64,000 nt of DNA from Ruminococcus sp. AF46-10NS. GTDB taxonomy: Bacteria > Bacillota > Clostridia > Lachnospirales > Lachnospiraceae. Position numbers and translations under genes: made by a program. The first letter of the stretch is position 1, and every line of letters begins with the position of its first letter. Location of the stretch: assembly GCF_003474435.1 (NCBI RefSeq), contig NZ_QRNF01000009.1, positions 1-64,000 on the forward strand, read 5' to 3'. This document shows, piece by piece, positions 26,678-35,967 of the stretch. The notes under the pieces are model-generated. The model made no database searches. It was not told the origin of the DNA and was given only the letters and a program-made list of their open reading frames with translations.

Positions 26678-27232
26678 TTAAAGCCGACTCTTGATGATCT
26701 TGATCGTCAGGATCCCGACCCATAGATTGAGGATCCCTTCCAGTAAAATGGAAAATCCTACCAACACCATCATCATAGCTGCTGCTTCAAATGGTCTGAT
26801 AAAAACCAGAACTCCGATCACTCCGGTGACCAGTGCGATCAGCAGGATCTGCCACCACAACGCCAGACCGAATCTCTTCGCATCTACAGACATCTGGATC
26901 TTAAACAGGGCATCTGCCAGGATCAGGATTCCGAACACGGAAAAAATAAGATCCACTGCGAAATTTTTTCTGGCTATCAGGCTCACTCCCACTGCCATCA
27001 GCAGGATCCCGAAAGCCAGATCAAACTGAAATGCCAGACAGAAAGCATCTCTCGTGAAATATCCGCTGATCTTAATAGCTCCGTACAGGATCAGCATGAT
27101 TCCCATAAGCACGCACAGCATTTTTACAGAGCTTTTGGGCCTTGCCATCAGAAAAATACCCAGCACACAGAACAGTAATGACATGACGATGTAGATGTTT
27201 TTTACAAGCTTCAGCTGTTTCAGGTCATCCAT
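26678..27232 (-). CDS. DUF308 / HdeD-like membrane protein
   Basis: 184 aa from the ATG at 27232 (MDDLKQLKLVKN), directly after AAGGAGGG; the longer frame to 27250 would bury that ribosome site. Six hydrophobic segments in three pairs with glycine-rich turns (LLFCVLGIFLMARP, FGILLMAVGVSLIA, FGILILADALF, GVIGVLVFIRPF) match the HdeD/DUF308 fold. E. coli HdeD aids acid resistance at high density; here the role is open. It lies 57 bases upstream of the radical SAM gene on the same strand and may be co-transcribed. Confidence 0.8.
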   Translation of the reverse strand: MDDLKQLKLVKNIYIVMSLLFCVLGIFLMARPKSSVKMLCVLMGIMLILYGAIKISGYFTRDAFCLAFQFDLAFGILLMAVGVSLIARKNFAVDLIFSVFGILILADALFKIQMSVDAKRFGLALWWQILLIALVTGVIGVLVFIRPFEAAAMMMVLVGFSILLEGILNLWVGILTIKIIKSRL

Positions 27233-27306
27233 ACGTTCCCTCCTTGACAATTTTTTCTCATTTATTGTACTGAATTATACATCACTGTGTCGTTTAAAAA
27301 AACAGA

Positions 27307-27345
27307 CAAAAAAGAGCCAGTGCCTAAATTTCAGACACCAGCTCA
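27307..27345 (-). terminator. terminator of the TetR-type gene
   Basis: On the minus strand GAGCTGGTG pairs with CACTGGCTC (two G-U pairs), followed by six T. Confidence 0.8.
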
Positions 27346-27441
27346 AAATTAACCGTTTCTATACCTTAATAATATTCGAGGACATTCCTGTTCTACACTA
27401 AATGGATATTTTTAATCTTCATTTAGTTGAAATCATAGCTT

Positions 27442-27993
27442 TTATTTCAGATTTTTGTACTGACTCTCAAGGCTCTTCTCGTAAATATACTCCAGCTTAT
27501 GCATATCTGACAGGATATCATAATCCATATCATGCCGTAGCCAGTCCAGGATCACTCCCACAAATACGCATTTATAATACCGGCTTATAAGATGCCTATC
27601 TTCCTGATCCATTTCAAAGTCTCCGACCGCCCTGTTGATCAGCTCCTCCACCACACGCTCTGCGGCATGGTCTAGATAATCGGCAAATACATCCCTCTGG
27701 ATCGAGCGGTACAGATGTATCATGGCTTTTTTGTTCTTCTGAACTGCATTAACAAGGATTTCCATACAATCACTGACTGATTCCGGTACTTTCTGATCCT
27801 TCAGAATGTCATTCAGCTCTTCCCTTACCATTGCTTCCACTGCATCCGGAATATCCCTGAAATGGTAGTAAAATGTATTCCTGTTTACTCCACAGCGTTC
27901 CACGATATCCTTTACTGTAATCTTGGACAGTGGTTTTTCGTTCATAAGTTCCGTCAGCGTATGCAGTATGATCTGTCTTGTAAAACCTGGCAT
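27442..27993 (-). CDS. TetR/AcrR-family transcription regulator
   Basis: 183 aa. The N-terminal helix-turn-helix is clear (LSKITVKDIVERCGVNRNTFYYHF, shown here as its parts KITVKDIVERCGV and NRNTFYYHF). The C-terminal helical domain looks like the TetR_C DhaS/YxaF type. Members usually repress a neighbouring transporter or stress gene in response to a small molecule. Adjacent same-strand genes are DUF308 downstream and the CorC-like gene upstream, separated by terminators, so its target is not evident. Confidence 0.88.
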   Translation of the reverse strand: MPGFTRQIILHTLTELMNEKPLSKITVKDIVERCGVNRNTFYYHFRDIPDAVEAMVREELNDILKDQKVPESVSDCMEILVNAVQKNKKAMIHLYRSIQRDVFADYLDHAAERVVEELINRAVGDFEMDQEDRHLISRYYKCVFVGVILDWLRHDMDYDILSDMHKLEYIYEKSLESQYKNLK

Positions 27994-28148
27994 TTCCTCT
28001 CCCCCATCACAAGCTTTCCTCGGGTTATTTCCTTATTATGTCACAAAATTAACACTCTTTCAAGCGACAACATGTTAGAAAATGTCCATAAATTCCCAAA
28101 AATCTTCCTCCCGATAACTGTCCTATGACCTGGGTGAACAAGGTTTTG

Positions 28149-29477
28149 TCAGATTTCTTCTTTCTGTTCCTGCACTTTTTTCTCAGGCTGAACATGAACG
28201 ATCCCCTCCACAACTGTATGGTTTCTGACCTGATTTACCACAATGTCCAGGTTTTTCCAGCCGCACCGGAACTGTTCTCCGTCCTCCGGTACACGTTCCA
28301 GAACTCCGCAGACAAAGCCGCTGAAGGTATCATATTTTTCTACAGGAAGCTCCACATTTATAGTCTCTGCCACATCATCCAGGATCGCTCCCCCCTGTAT
28401 TTTCCAGATATGTTCTCCTGTCTTCTCAATATCGTCCGGCTTCGGCAGATCCGTCCTGTCATCAATGTCTCCCACCAGTGTCTCCACCAGATCATGCAGG
28501 GTGACGATTCCTACAAAACAGCCATATTCATCCAGCACTACTGCAAAATAATCCCGTTTCTCCCGCATTTCCCGGAAGATCAGGTTAGCACGCATGGATT
28601 CCGGTACAAAAAACGGCGGATAACAGGCATGATGCAAAACAGCAGCTCTGGTTCTGTCATTCAGACGGAAATAATCTCTGGTATCCAGAATATGGATAAT
28701 ATCATCCTGATCTTCCCCGCATACCGGATAAAAGGTGTGACGGTTCTCTCTGATAATCCGTTCCCATTCCTCATCTGAATCTTCCATATAGAGGACAACC
28801 ACATCTCTTCTGTGTGTACAGATCTCATCTGCCGCAGTATCATCCAGGTCAAAAACATTCTGGATCATCTCGCTTTCTTCCTGCTGGATACTGCCCTGCT
28901 CATTTCCTTCTGTAAGCAGCATACGAATCTCTTCCTCTGTGGCCTGCTCCTCTTTTTCTTCCGGTTTGATCCCCATCAGATACAGCACGCCATTGGCAGT
29001 TACTGTCAGAAGTGCGGTAGCCGGCCAGACTGCGACCATTGCGATCTTAAGAAGTCCTGCCAGACGCAGAGACAGTTCATCCGGATTTTTCATTCCCAGA
29101 CGTCTTGGCACCAGCTCCCCAAACAGAAGACTTACATAGGAAAGCAGTATGGTCACGATGATCATGCATACGATCTTCAGAACATTCTGTGGTACATCTA
29201 TCCCTGCCTTTATCAGTGCCGCTGTCATCGGCTGCGCAAAATATTCTGCCGCAAAAGCACTCTGCAGAAATCCTGCCGTAGTTACCGTTACACGGATCGC
29301 TGTCATAAAATGTGCCGGCTGTTCTGTGAGCTTTATCAAAATCTGCGCCCGGTGATCTCCCTCTTCCGCAAGCTCCCTCATCTTCGCCTCATTCATGGAC
29401 AGAACCGCCATTTCAGCACCTGCGAAAACAGAGTTCAGAAAGATCAGGAACACCAGTAAAACAATTGCCTGTATCAT
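28149..29477 (-). CDS. CNNM/CorC-family membrane protein (hemolysin C-like)
   Basis: 442 aa from the ATG at 29477 (MIQAIVLLVFLIFLN), preceded by GAGGGG; the frame extends to 29552 without a ribosome site. Order: DUF21/CNNM membrane domain with four helices (residues about 1-190), a CBS pair (about 210-330; DLDDTAADEICTHRRDVV), and a CorC_HlyC C-terminal domain. Relatives export magnesium or cobalt or regulate cation levels; the old name hemolysin is misleading. Single gene on the minus strand after phoR. Confidence 0.88.
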   Translation of the reverse strand: MIQAIVLLVFLIFLNSVFAGAEMAVLSMNEAKMRELAEEGDHRAQILIKLTEQPAHFMTAIRVTVTTAGFLQSAFAAEYFAQPMTAALIKAGIDVPQNVLKIVCMIIVTILLSYVSLLFGELVPRRLGMKNPDELSLRLAGLLKIAMVAVWPATALLTVTANGVLYLMGIKPEEKEEQATEEEIRMLLTEGNEQGSIQQEESEMIQNVFDLDDTAADEICTHRRDVVVLYMEDSDEEWERIIRENRHTFYPVCGEDQDDIIHILDTRDYFRLNDRTRAAVLHHACYPPFFVPESMRANLIFREMREKRDYFAVVLDEYGCFVGIVTLHDLVETLVGDIDDRTDLPKPDDIEKTGEHIWKIQGGAILDDVAETINVELPVEKYDTFSGFVCGVLERVPEDGEQFRCGWKNLDIVVNQVRNHTVVEGIVHVQPEKKVQEQKEEI

Positions 29478-29532
29478 ATTTTTATTCCCCTCAGTATAGT
29501 CGTCCGGAATTATTCCGAACCGGTTATAATAC

Positions 29533-29560
29533 AGAAAGCGGACCGTTATCATCCGCTTTC
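29533..29560. repeat. hairpin between phoR and the CorC-like gene
   Basis: GAAAGCGGA and TCCGCTTTC form a 9-bp perfect stem with a 9-base loop. No T-run follows on the minus strand, so termination after phoR would be inefficient, if this hairpin acts that way at all. Confidence 0.5.
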
Positions 29561-29738
29561 CTGTTGCTTATTCTGATTATTATTACATAAGATAGCACAA
29601 CCCTTCCGGTCTGTCAAACCACCAACTTCCAGCCAGCAATAAACTATGATAAAAAAACAGCAGATACATACAACAGAACGGCCTTTCATCTTCCACTCTG
29701 CTGCATGCCTACGAACATCATCGCTGCACGACCTATGT

Positions 29739-31421
29739 TCACTCTGCTGCTTCCTTTTCCATATGATGTTTCGGAAATTCCATAATGATCTCGGTTCCCT
29801 GTCCCGGCTCACTGTTAAGCCACAGCCTGCCGTTCAGAGTTTTTACTCCGTGCTTTACAATGGAAAGGCCAAGACCGGTTCCGCCGATTTCCTTAGAATG
29901 GCTTTTGTCCACCCGATAAAAACGTTCAAAAATGCGTTCCTGATCTTCCTTCGGAATACCGATCCCTGTATCCCGCACATTCACGCGAACTGCATCCTCG
30001 CCATCCTTCATTCTCACAAAAACCTCTCCACCCCGGCGGTTATATTTGACAGCATTATCGCAGACATTATAGAGAACCTCTTCCATGATCGTCGGCACTG
30101 TATCCAGCACTGTACTTCCACCTTCCATATACATATGCACTTCCTGCTTTTCGGCAGCTTCATGTAAGGTAGAAAAAATATCATGAGTCAGACTGTAAAG
30201 ATCCAGTTTTTCCCACTGATAAGGCAATCCGCCTTCATCCAGACGGGAAATCCTGATCACATCCCCAACCAGACGGATCAGTCTCTGCGCTTCCTTATAG
30301 ATGCGTCCTGCAAAAACCTTCACATCCTCATCCTTCACAAATCCGTCCTGCATAATCTCAGCAAAGCCGGAAATGGAAGTCAGCGGCGTTTTCAGCTCGT
30401 GGGAAACATTGGCTGAAAATTCTCTTCGCAGCTGTTCCCTTTCTACTTTTTCGGTCACATCCACCAGAAGGATCACCGCACCCTCTGTCTTATTTTCTCT
30501 TGTGACAGGATTGGCGATCACCTGAATCTCACTGCCATCAAGACGGAGAACTTTATCCTCATGCTTTCCGTCAAGGACCTGACAAACGACATCCCTGAAC
30601 TCCTCCGAACGGTTCAGAAGATATACACTTTCTCCCGTTTTAACTTCTTTTACCTTAAGGAGCTTTCCCACACTGGAGTTGACAGAAAGTACCATGGTAT
30701 AGCGGTCGATCACAAGAAGTCCCTCCTGCATGTTCTCCGTGATAATAGAAAATTCTTTCTGCTGTCTTCTGGCTGCCTCAAGCTGCAGACGGATCTGCCG
30801 GCTCTGTCTGCCGATCTTGCTGAGAAGCGGCTGTACCTCATCATAGGCATCATTCTCATCCGGATGCTCCAGATCAAGCCCATTAAGAGGTTCCACAACC
30901 TTCCCGGAAAGCCTGGATGCAAATACGCCGGACAGGAGCAGCATAAGTATCAGAACTGCAGCAAAAGGCGGAAGCAGCTGCAGGAGCAGCATCCATACAG
31001 AAGCCTGGTTACTGGAAACTCTCAGCACATTGCCATTTTCAAGGCGTACTGCATAATACATGGTTTTTTCGGAAAGTGTGGATGACATTCTTTCATCTGC
31101 ACCTTCTCCGTTGATCTCTGCTTCACGGATCTCCTTGCGGTGTCCGTGATTATCCATGCTTTCCACATTTGCCTCATTGTCGTAGATAACTTTTCCACTT
31201 TCATCCACATAAGTGATCCTGGAATCCTCATCATTCAGCTGCTGCAAATAATCCACCCCTGCACTTTCCACGCCTCTGGAAATATACACGGCTTCTTTCT
31301 TCAGTTCATCCATCAGCTGTCCCTGAAAATAGTGATAAAGGATCCCAACGACAAATGCCAGTCCCAGTACTGTGATCAGCGATGAAACCAGCATGATATA
31401 CTTGAATATTTTTTTACTCAA
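29739..31421 (-). CDS. phoR: PhoR-type sensor histidine kinase
   Basis: 560 aa. Two membrane helices (about residues 8-32 and 144-168) flank an external domain, followed by HAMP-like linker, a PAS domain (about 220-320), HisKA with FSANVSHELKTPLTSISG, and HATPase with DTGIGIPKEDQERIFERF and GGTGLGLSIVKHG. This is the architecture of PhoR, which senses phosphate status with the Pst transporter and PhoU. The start is TTG with AAGGG upstream. Its partner response regulator PhoP, usually immediately upstream, is not here: phoU and a strong terminator occupy that side. It must pair with a regulator encoded elsewhere. Confidence 0.87.
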   Translation of the reverse strand: MSKKIFKYIMLVSSLITVLGLAFVVGILYHYFQGQLMDELKKEAVYISRGVESAGVDYLQQLNDEDSRITYVDESGKVIYDNEANVESMDNHGHRKEIREAEINGEGADERMSSTLSEKTMYYAVRLENGNVLRVSSNQASVWMLLLQLLPPFAAVLILMLLLSGVFASRLSGKVVEPLNGLDLEHPDENDAYDEVQPLLSKIGRQSRQIRLQLEAARRQQKEFSIITENMQEGLLVIDRYTMVLSVNSSVGKLLKVKEVKTGESVYLLNRSEEFRDVVCQVLDGKHEDKVLRLDGSEIQVIANPVTRENKTEGAVILLVDVTEKVEREQLRREFSANVSHELKTPLTSISGFAEIMQDGFVKDEDVKVFAGRIYKEAQRLIRLVGDVIRISRLDEGGLPYQWEKLDLYSLTHDIFSTLHEAAEKQEVHMYMEGGSTVLDTVPTIMEEVLYNVCDNAVKYNRRGGEVFVRMKDGEDAVRVNVRDTGIGIPKEDQERIFERFYRVDKSHSKEIGGTGLGLSIVKHGVKTLNGRLWLNSEPGQGTEIIMEFPKHHMEKEAAE

Positions 31422-31526
31422 AGCTCAGCCCTTTCCTTTCTCCGAAATCTGTATAACATTTTACAAAACCAATGTAAAAATAATCATCCGGAAAAAGTTA
31501 AATCCTTGTAAATTTCCTCCTACCAT

Positions 31527-31567
31527 AAAAAGTGCTGTGATATTCTTTCAATACCACAGCACTTTTT
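31527..31567. terminator. bidirectional terminator after phoU
   Basis: AAAAAGTGCTGTG and CACAGCACTTTTTT form a 13-bp stem; it separates the pst-phoU operon from phoR. Confidence 0.9.
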
Positions 31568-31607
31568 TACAATAATGCAACTCTTTGCAATCTGCTCTTA
31601 CTTATTT

Positions 31608-32291
31608 CTATTCCTCAACAAAATAGTTATCTGTATGGCTGGAACCGCTTCTGTGGTTTCCTGTGATGGAATATTCCACCCACTCTGCAATGTTCACAGC
31701 GTGATCACCGATACGCTCGAAATATTTTGCAGCCATAAGGATATCCAGACCGATGCTTGCATCCGGCTTTCCGTTATTCAGAACCTCGGCCAGCTTTTCC
31801 TTAATATCATTGAAGGCATCGTCCACCTTATCATCATCGTCAATAACCTTTCTGCAAAGCTCAAGATCACCCTTTACAAAGGCATCGATGCTTTCTGTAA
31901 CCATCCGGACAGTATCCTCTGCCATCTTCCGGATATTAATGATATCTCCGGTAACTGCTTTGTCCTCGATATGCTTGGACAGATCCGCAATATCTGCTGC
32001 CTGATCACCGATACGTTCCATATCGGAGATCATTTTCAGCGCTGCGGAAATGGATCGCAGATCTCCGGCTACCGGATGCTCATGAAGAAGAAGCTTCATG
32101 CAGAGATTTTCGATCTCTCTTTCCTGCGCATCGATCTCTTTTTCCGTTTCAAAAATCTTGCCAATGAGAGTCATCCCGCCTTCGCCCTGAATAGCTTTGG
32201 CAGAAAGTGAAATTGCTTTTTCGCAGAGACTTCCCATGGTGATCAGTTCCACGTGAAGCTCTTCCAGCTGTCTTACAAAACGTTCTGACAT
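31608..32291 (-). CDS. phoU: phosphate signalling protein PhoU
   Basis: 227 aa from the ATG at 32291 (MSERFVRQLEEL); the longer frame upstream overlaps pstB. Two PhoU helical repeats carry the metal-binding motif twice (SDMERIGDQAADIA and KYFERIGDHAVNIA). PhoU couples the Pst transporter to PhoR and keeps the Pho response off when phosphate is plentiful. It starts four bases after the pstB stop codon and is the last gene of the operon. Confidence 0.95.
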   Translation of the reverse strand: MSERFVRQLEELHVELITMGSLCEKAISLSAKAIQGEGGMTLIGKIFETEKEIDAQEREIENLCMKLLLHEHPVAGDLRSISAALKMISDMERIGDQAADIADLSKHIEDKAVTGDIINIRKMAEDTVRMVTESIDAFVKGDLELCRKVIDDDDKVDDAFNDIKEKLAEVLNNGKPDASIGLDILMAAKYFERIGDHAVNIAEWVEYSITGNHRSGSSHTDNYFVEE

Positions 32292-32295
32292 AATA

Positions 32296-33054
32296 TCAAC
32301 CAAACCTTCCTGTAATATAATCCTCTGTACGCTTATCTGCCGGCATGGAAAACAGCTTGTCTGTATCCGCAAATTCCACAACCTCACCAAGAAGGAAAAA
32401 TGCTGTCTTGTCGGAGATACGGGTTGCCTGCTGCATGTTATGTGTGACCATGACAATGGTGTAATCCTTTTTAAGCTCTACTGCCAGATCCTCGATCTTG
32501 GAAGTGGAGATCGGATCCAGGGCAGATGTGGGCTCATCCATAAGAAGCACCTCCGGCTGTACTGCCAGGGCGCGGGCAATGCAGAGACGTTGCTGCTGTC
32601 CACCTGACATTCCAAGAGCACTTTTTTTCAGGCGGTCCTTGACCTCATCCCATATTGCCGCATCACGGAGAGATTTTTCCACGATATCGTCCAGCTTCGC
32701 CTTGGAACGGATACCGTGTGTTCTCGGACCGTATGCAATATTATCATAGATGCTCATCGGGAACGGATTGGGCTTCTGGAATACCATACCCACACGTTTA
32801 CGCAGAAGATTCACATCCATATCTCCGTAAATATCTTCCCCGTCAAGCTCTACCTTTCCTGTGATGGTACAGCCTTCCACAAGGTCATTCATACGGTTTA
32901 AGGATTTCAGAAGTGTGGATTTACCGCAGCCGCTTGGTCCGATAAATGCTGTGATCTCTTTTTCCGGGATCTCCATATTGATTCCCTTCAGTGCATGAAA
33001 GCTTCCGTAATGGAGATTCATATTGTCAATTGAAATTTTTGTATTTTCACTCAT
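32296..33054 (-). CDS. pstB: phosphate ABC transporter ATP-binding protein
   Basis: 252 aa. Walker [10 protein letters not shown], signature LSGGQQ-type [15 protein letters not shown], Walker [13 protein letters not shown] and the switch His (MVTHNMQ) are all present. It powers the PstCA permease for high-affinity phosphate uptake. Nine bases follow the pstA stop codon. Confidence 0.96.
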   Translation of the reverse strand: MSENTKISIDNMNLHYGSFHALKGINMEIPEKEITAFIGPSGCGKSTLLKSLNRMNDLVEGCTITGKVELDGEDIYGDMDVNLLRKRVGMVFQKPNPFPMSIYDNIAYGPRTHGIRSKAKLDDIVEKSLRDAAIWDEVKDRLKKSALGMSGGQQQRLCIARALAVQPEVLLMDEPTSALDPISTSKIEDLAVELKKDYTIVMVTHNMQQATRISDKTAFFLLGEVVEFADTDKLFSMPADKRTEDYITGRFG

Positions 33055-33063
33055 GATCGATCA

Positions 33064-33977
33064 TTATCCTTTCGCAATTTTTCTGGCTACCAGACCGGAC
33101 AGTCCGTTGATAACAAGTACAAATGCCAGAATGACTACTGCTGTTGCAGATGCCTGGTTTACATGAAGTCCCTCACTGGAAAGCACATACATGTGAAGTG
33201 CCAGGGTACGTCCGGAACCCATCAGGCTGTTTGGAACTGCCGCAACAGTACCGGAGGTATAAAGAAGTGCTGCAGTCTCACCTACCACACGTCCGATGGC
33301 CAGGATCACACCTGCCAGGATTCCAGGAACTGCGGAGGGAAGTACAATCGTAAAAATAGTACGGAGCTTGCCTGCTCCAAGTCCGAAGCTTGCCTCACGG
33401 TAAGAATCCGGAACAGATTTCAGTGCTTCCTCAGCGGTACGCATGATCAGGGGAAGTACCATGATCACCATAGTCAGCGCACCGGAAAGAAGAGACATAC
33501 CCCAGTGCAGTGCAGTTACAAAGAACAGCATACCGAACAGACCATATACGATAGATGGAATACCGGAAAGTGTCTCTGCGGTAATACGGATCAGCTTTAC
33601 AAAACGGCTGCCTTTTTTGCATATTCCACAAGGAAGATCGCTGCAAAGATTCCTACCGGAGCGGCAATCACCAGAGATACCAGTGTCATGATCAGGGTAT
33701 TGATCAGTGACGGGAGAAGGGAAACGTTCTCTGAAGTATAGGTAAAGCTGAACAGACTTGCGTTCAGATAGGGAATACCTTTTACAAGCACATAGCCAAT
33801 GAGAAAGAACAGCAGTGCAAAAGTAGTCACTGCTCCAAGCAGTGTGAGGAATGCCAGGACTCCTGCGCCGGGATGTTTCGCATAGGACTTCAGCTGGTCT
33901 CCTATGGTAAGTGTATTTCTTTTTTTCATTGTTGTTTCTGCCGCAGGATCTGCGGTCACTGATACATTAGTTTGCAT
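33064..33977 (-). CDS. pstA: phosphate ABC transporter permease PstA (frame broken)
   Basis: About 304 aa when joined. Six membrane segments and the permease loop (EALKSVPDSYREASFGLGAGK) are visible. The frame breaks in an A-run near 33613-33618: the first part ends at EYAKKAAVL, and one extra A gives EYAKKGSRFVKLIRITAETLSG-type continuation into the second part. PstA is required for the transporter, and all other genes of the operon are intact, so the break looks like a base missed in a homopolymer. The start overlaps the pstC stop by 11 bases. Forms the channel with PstC. Confidence 0.9.
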
Positions 33978-34824
33978 TCTCCGCCCTCCTGTTCAGCAGT
34001 GAAAGACTTAAGTTGATGATCAGGATAAATACAAAGAGTACAACTCCTGTTGCGATCAATGCTTCTCTGTGAAGTCCTGATGCATATCCCATCTCTGTTA
34101 CGATGTTTGCAGTCATGGTACGTACACCCTGAAGAAGTCCCTTCGGCATACGTGGCTGGTTTCCGGCTACCATGATCACGGCCATGGTCTCACCGATGGC
34201 ACGTCCGATTCCAAGGACAACGCCTGCCAGGATTCCGGACTTTGCTGCAGGAAGCATAACAAAGAAAATGCTTCTTTCTTTTGTTGCGCCAAGTGCAAGT
34301 GAGCCTTCATAGTAGCTTTCCGGAACGCTTCGTACTGCCGATTCCGTAACTCCGATGATCGTCGGAAGGATCATGATTCCCAGAAGGATACATGCTGCCA
34401 GCATACTGCTTCCGGTTCCGCCGAACAGCTGGCGGATCAGCGGTACCAGGAGAACCAGACCAAAATAACCATATACGATGGATGGAACGCCTGCCATAAG
34501 CTCAATACCGGATTTCAGTGGTTTATAGATTTTTTTCGGGCAATATCTTGCCATAAATACGGAGGTAAAAAGTGCGATCGGAACTCCGATAAGGATTGCT
34601 CCTGCAGTTACATAAATACTTGCCACGATCATTGGCAGGATTCCGAATTTATCGTTTGTCGGTCTCCATTCTGTTCCGAAGAGGAATTTTAAGGGACCAA
34701 TCTTTCCCATTGCAGGAAGGCCATTTGCAAAAAGAAACACACAGATAAGAAATACTGCGAGAACCGATGCACAGGCCGCAATGAGAAAAACGACCTTCAT
34801 GGCCTTTTCTCCTAAATGATTCAT
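33967..34824 (-). CDS. pstC: phosphate ABC transporter permease PstC
   Basis: 285 aa with six membrane helices (VVFLIAACASVLAVFLICVF first) and the permease coupling loop (SVPESYYEGSLALGATKERS). Pairs with PstA to form the phosphate channel. The ATG follows GAAAGGTGTCTT. An mRNA hairpin lies between pstS and this gene. Confidence 0.94.
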   Translation of the reverse strand: MNHLGEKAMKVVFLIAACASVLAVFLICVFLFANGLPAMGKIGPLKFLFGTEWRPTNDKFGILPMIVASIYVTAGAILIGVPIALFTSVFMARYCPKKIYKPLKSGIELMAGVPSIVYGYFGLVLLVPLIRQLFGGTGSSMLAACILLGIMILPTIIGVTESAVRSVPESYYEGSLALGATKERSIFFVMLPAAKSGILAGVVLGIGRAIGETMAVIMVAGNQPRMPKGLLQGVRTMTANIVTEMGYASGLHREALIATGVVLFVFILIINLSLSLLNRRAENAN

Positions 34825-34844
34825 AAGACACCTTTCTCTCTGTT

Positions 34845-34911
34845 CCAGTGGATATCCACTGTGCTGATATATAACGGAGCGGCTTTCCTGACCTTGTCAT
34901 GATCGCCGCTC
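34845..34911. promoter_or_regulatory. mRNA hairpins between pstS and pstC
   Basis: A 16-base exact palindrome CAGTGGATATCCACTG (34845-34860) and GAGCGGC/GCCGCTC (34877-34883 with 34905-34911) lie in the 123-base gap. There is no T-run. Such hairpins after a binding-protein gene often stabilise its mRNA and let it be made in excess over the permease; that role is inferred. Confidence 0.55.
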
Positions 34912-34947
34912 TTTGTAAGATACTTCAATCGTTTTTTGCCCGGGAAT

Positions 34948-35811
34948 TTATTTGGTTACGTCTTCCCAGTCTGTGATATCACCTGTGAAGATGGATTTTA
35001 CCTGGTCACTTGAAAGCTCCTCAAGGTCATTGTCGTTGTTTACGATGACTGCGATACCATCTTTTGCGATCTCTGTAGCTTTAACACCTTTCTCTGTTTC
35101 CTCGTCCTTCAGCTCACGGGATGCCATTCCGATGTCACATACACCCTCTGTTGCGCTGTTGATTCCTGTTGTGGAATCGCTTACCTGAACCTCTACTGTG
35201 ATGTTTTTGTTTGTTTTCTGATATGCCTCTACAAACTTCTCCATTACAGGTCCTACAGAAGAAGATCCCATAACTACGACTTTACCTTTTGCATCGCCTG
35301 CTTTATATACCTCTGCTTTATCATCTACTTTGATGTAGCCTTCCTTTTCGATGATGTCCTGTCCGTCAGAGCTCATGATGTAGTTGATGAAATCCTGTGC
35401 TGCATCGCTGAGCTTGTCGCCTGTTACGATGTTGAACGGACGTGCTACCTTGTATGTATCATCTGCAACGTTCTCTGCTGTTGCCTCTGCTCCGTCGATC
35501 TTTACTGCTTTTACTGTATCGTTGAGGGAACCAAGGGATACATATCCGATAGAGTTCTCATCGCCTGCTACTGTGGTAAGCATTACATCTGTGTTGTTTG
35601 TGATGCTTGCTTCCTGTGTTGTCATATCTACTTTCTCGCCGTCTTTTTCTTCTTCGATTCCAAACAGCTCTACGAATGCTCCACGTGTTCCGGATCCGTC
35701 CTCACGGGAAATTACGTCGATCGCTCCGGATGCTGCTGCCATTACAACTGTTCCCATTACTGTAGTTCCGATAAGTGCTGCTGTTAAGATACCTGCGATT
35801 CTTTTTTTCAT
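34948..35811 (-). CDS. pstS: phosphate-binding protein PstS, halves in permuted order
   Basis: 287 aa. A signal peptide (MKKRIAGILTAALIGTTVMG...VVMAAA) is present but without a lipobox cysteine, unlike usual Gram-positive PstS. In ordinary PstS the N-terminal lobe (GSSSVGPVMEKF, then SSREL, IAKDGIAVIV, IFTGDITDW) comes first and SREDGSGTR follows. Here IDVISREDGSGTRGAFVELF is at residue about 31 and the lobe with VVVMGSSSVGPVMEKF through IFTGDITDWEDV forms the C-terminal end. The domain is thus circularly permuted, with phosphate-contacting motifs kept. First gene of the pst operon; GAGGAG precedes the ATG. How a protein without a lipid anchor is kept at the surface is open. Confidence 0.9.
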   Translation of the reverse strand: MKKRIAGILTAALIGTTVMGTVVMAAASGAIDVISREDGSGTRGAFVELFGIEEEKDGEKVDMTTQEASITNNTDVMLTTVAGDENSIGYVSLGSLNDTVKAVKIDGAEATAENVADDTYKVARPFNIVTGDKLSDAAQDFINYIMSSDGQDIIEKEGYIKVDDKAEVYKAGDAKGKVVVMGSSSVGPVMEKFVEAYQKTNKNITVEVQVSDSTTGINSATEGVCDIGMASRELKDEETEKGVKATEIAKDGIAVIVNNDNDLEELSSDQVKSIFTGDITDWEDVTK

Positions 35812-35940
35812 GATTGTTTTCTCCTCATTTCTATGATCATTCTTACTTGCTTACTGCTTAAGTACAGGTGTTATTATAGGAATGAAAGGTAAAATATAAA
35901 ATCGCGGTTTTGTAAAATGTTGGTTAAAAAACGTGATATA

Positions 35941-35967
35941 AAAAAAAGCTGCTCGCGCAGCTTTTTT
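35941..35967. terminator. terminator of the Rrf2-type gene
   Basis: AAAAAAAGCTGC-TCGC-GCAGCTTTTTT, a compact stem with T-runs on both strands; it overlaps the last codons of the Rrf2-type gene. Confidence 0.88.

Noticed and set aside
35830..35930. Pho box upstream of pstS (TTTTACA-like repeats)
   Set aside because: The TTTTACA, TTTTATA and TTTTACC strings are spaced 16 and 7 bases, not the regular 11 expected for PhoP sites, and the region is simply AT-rich.
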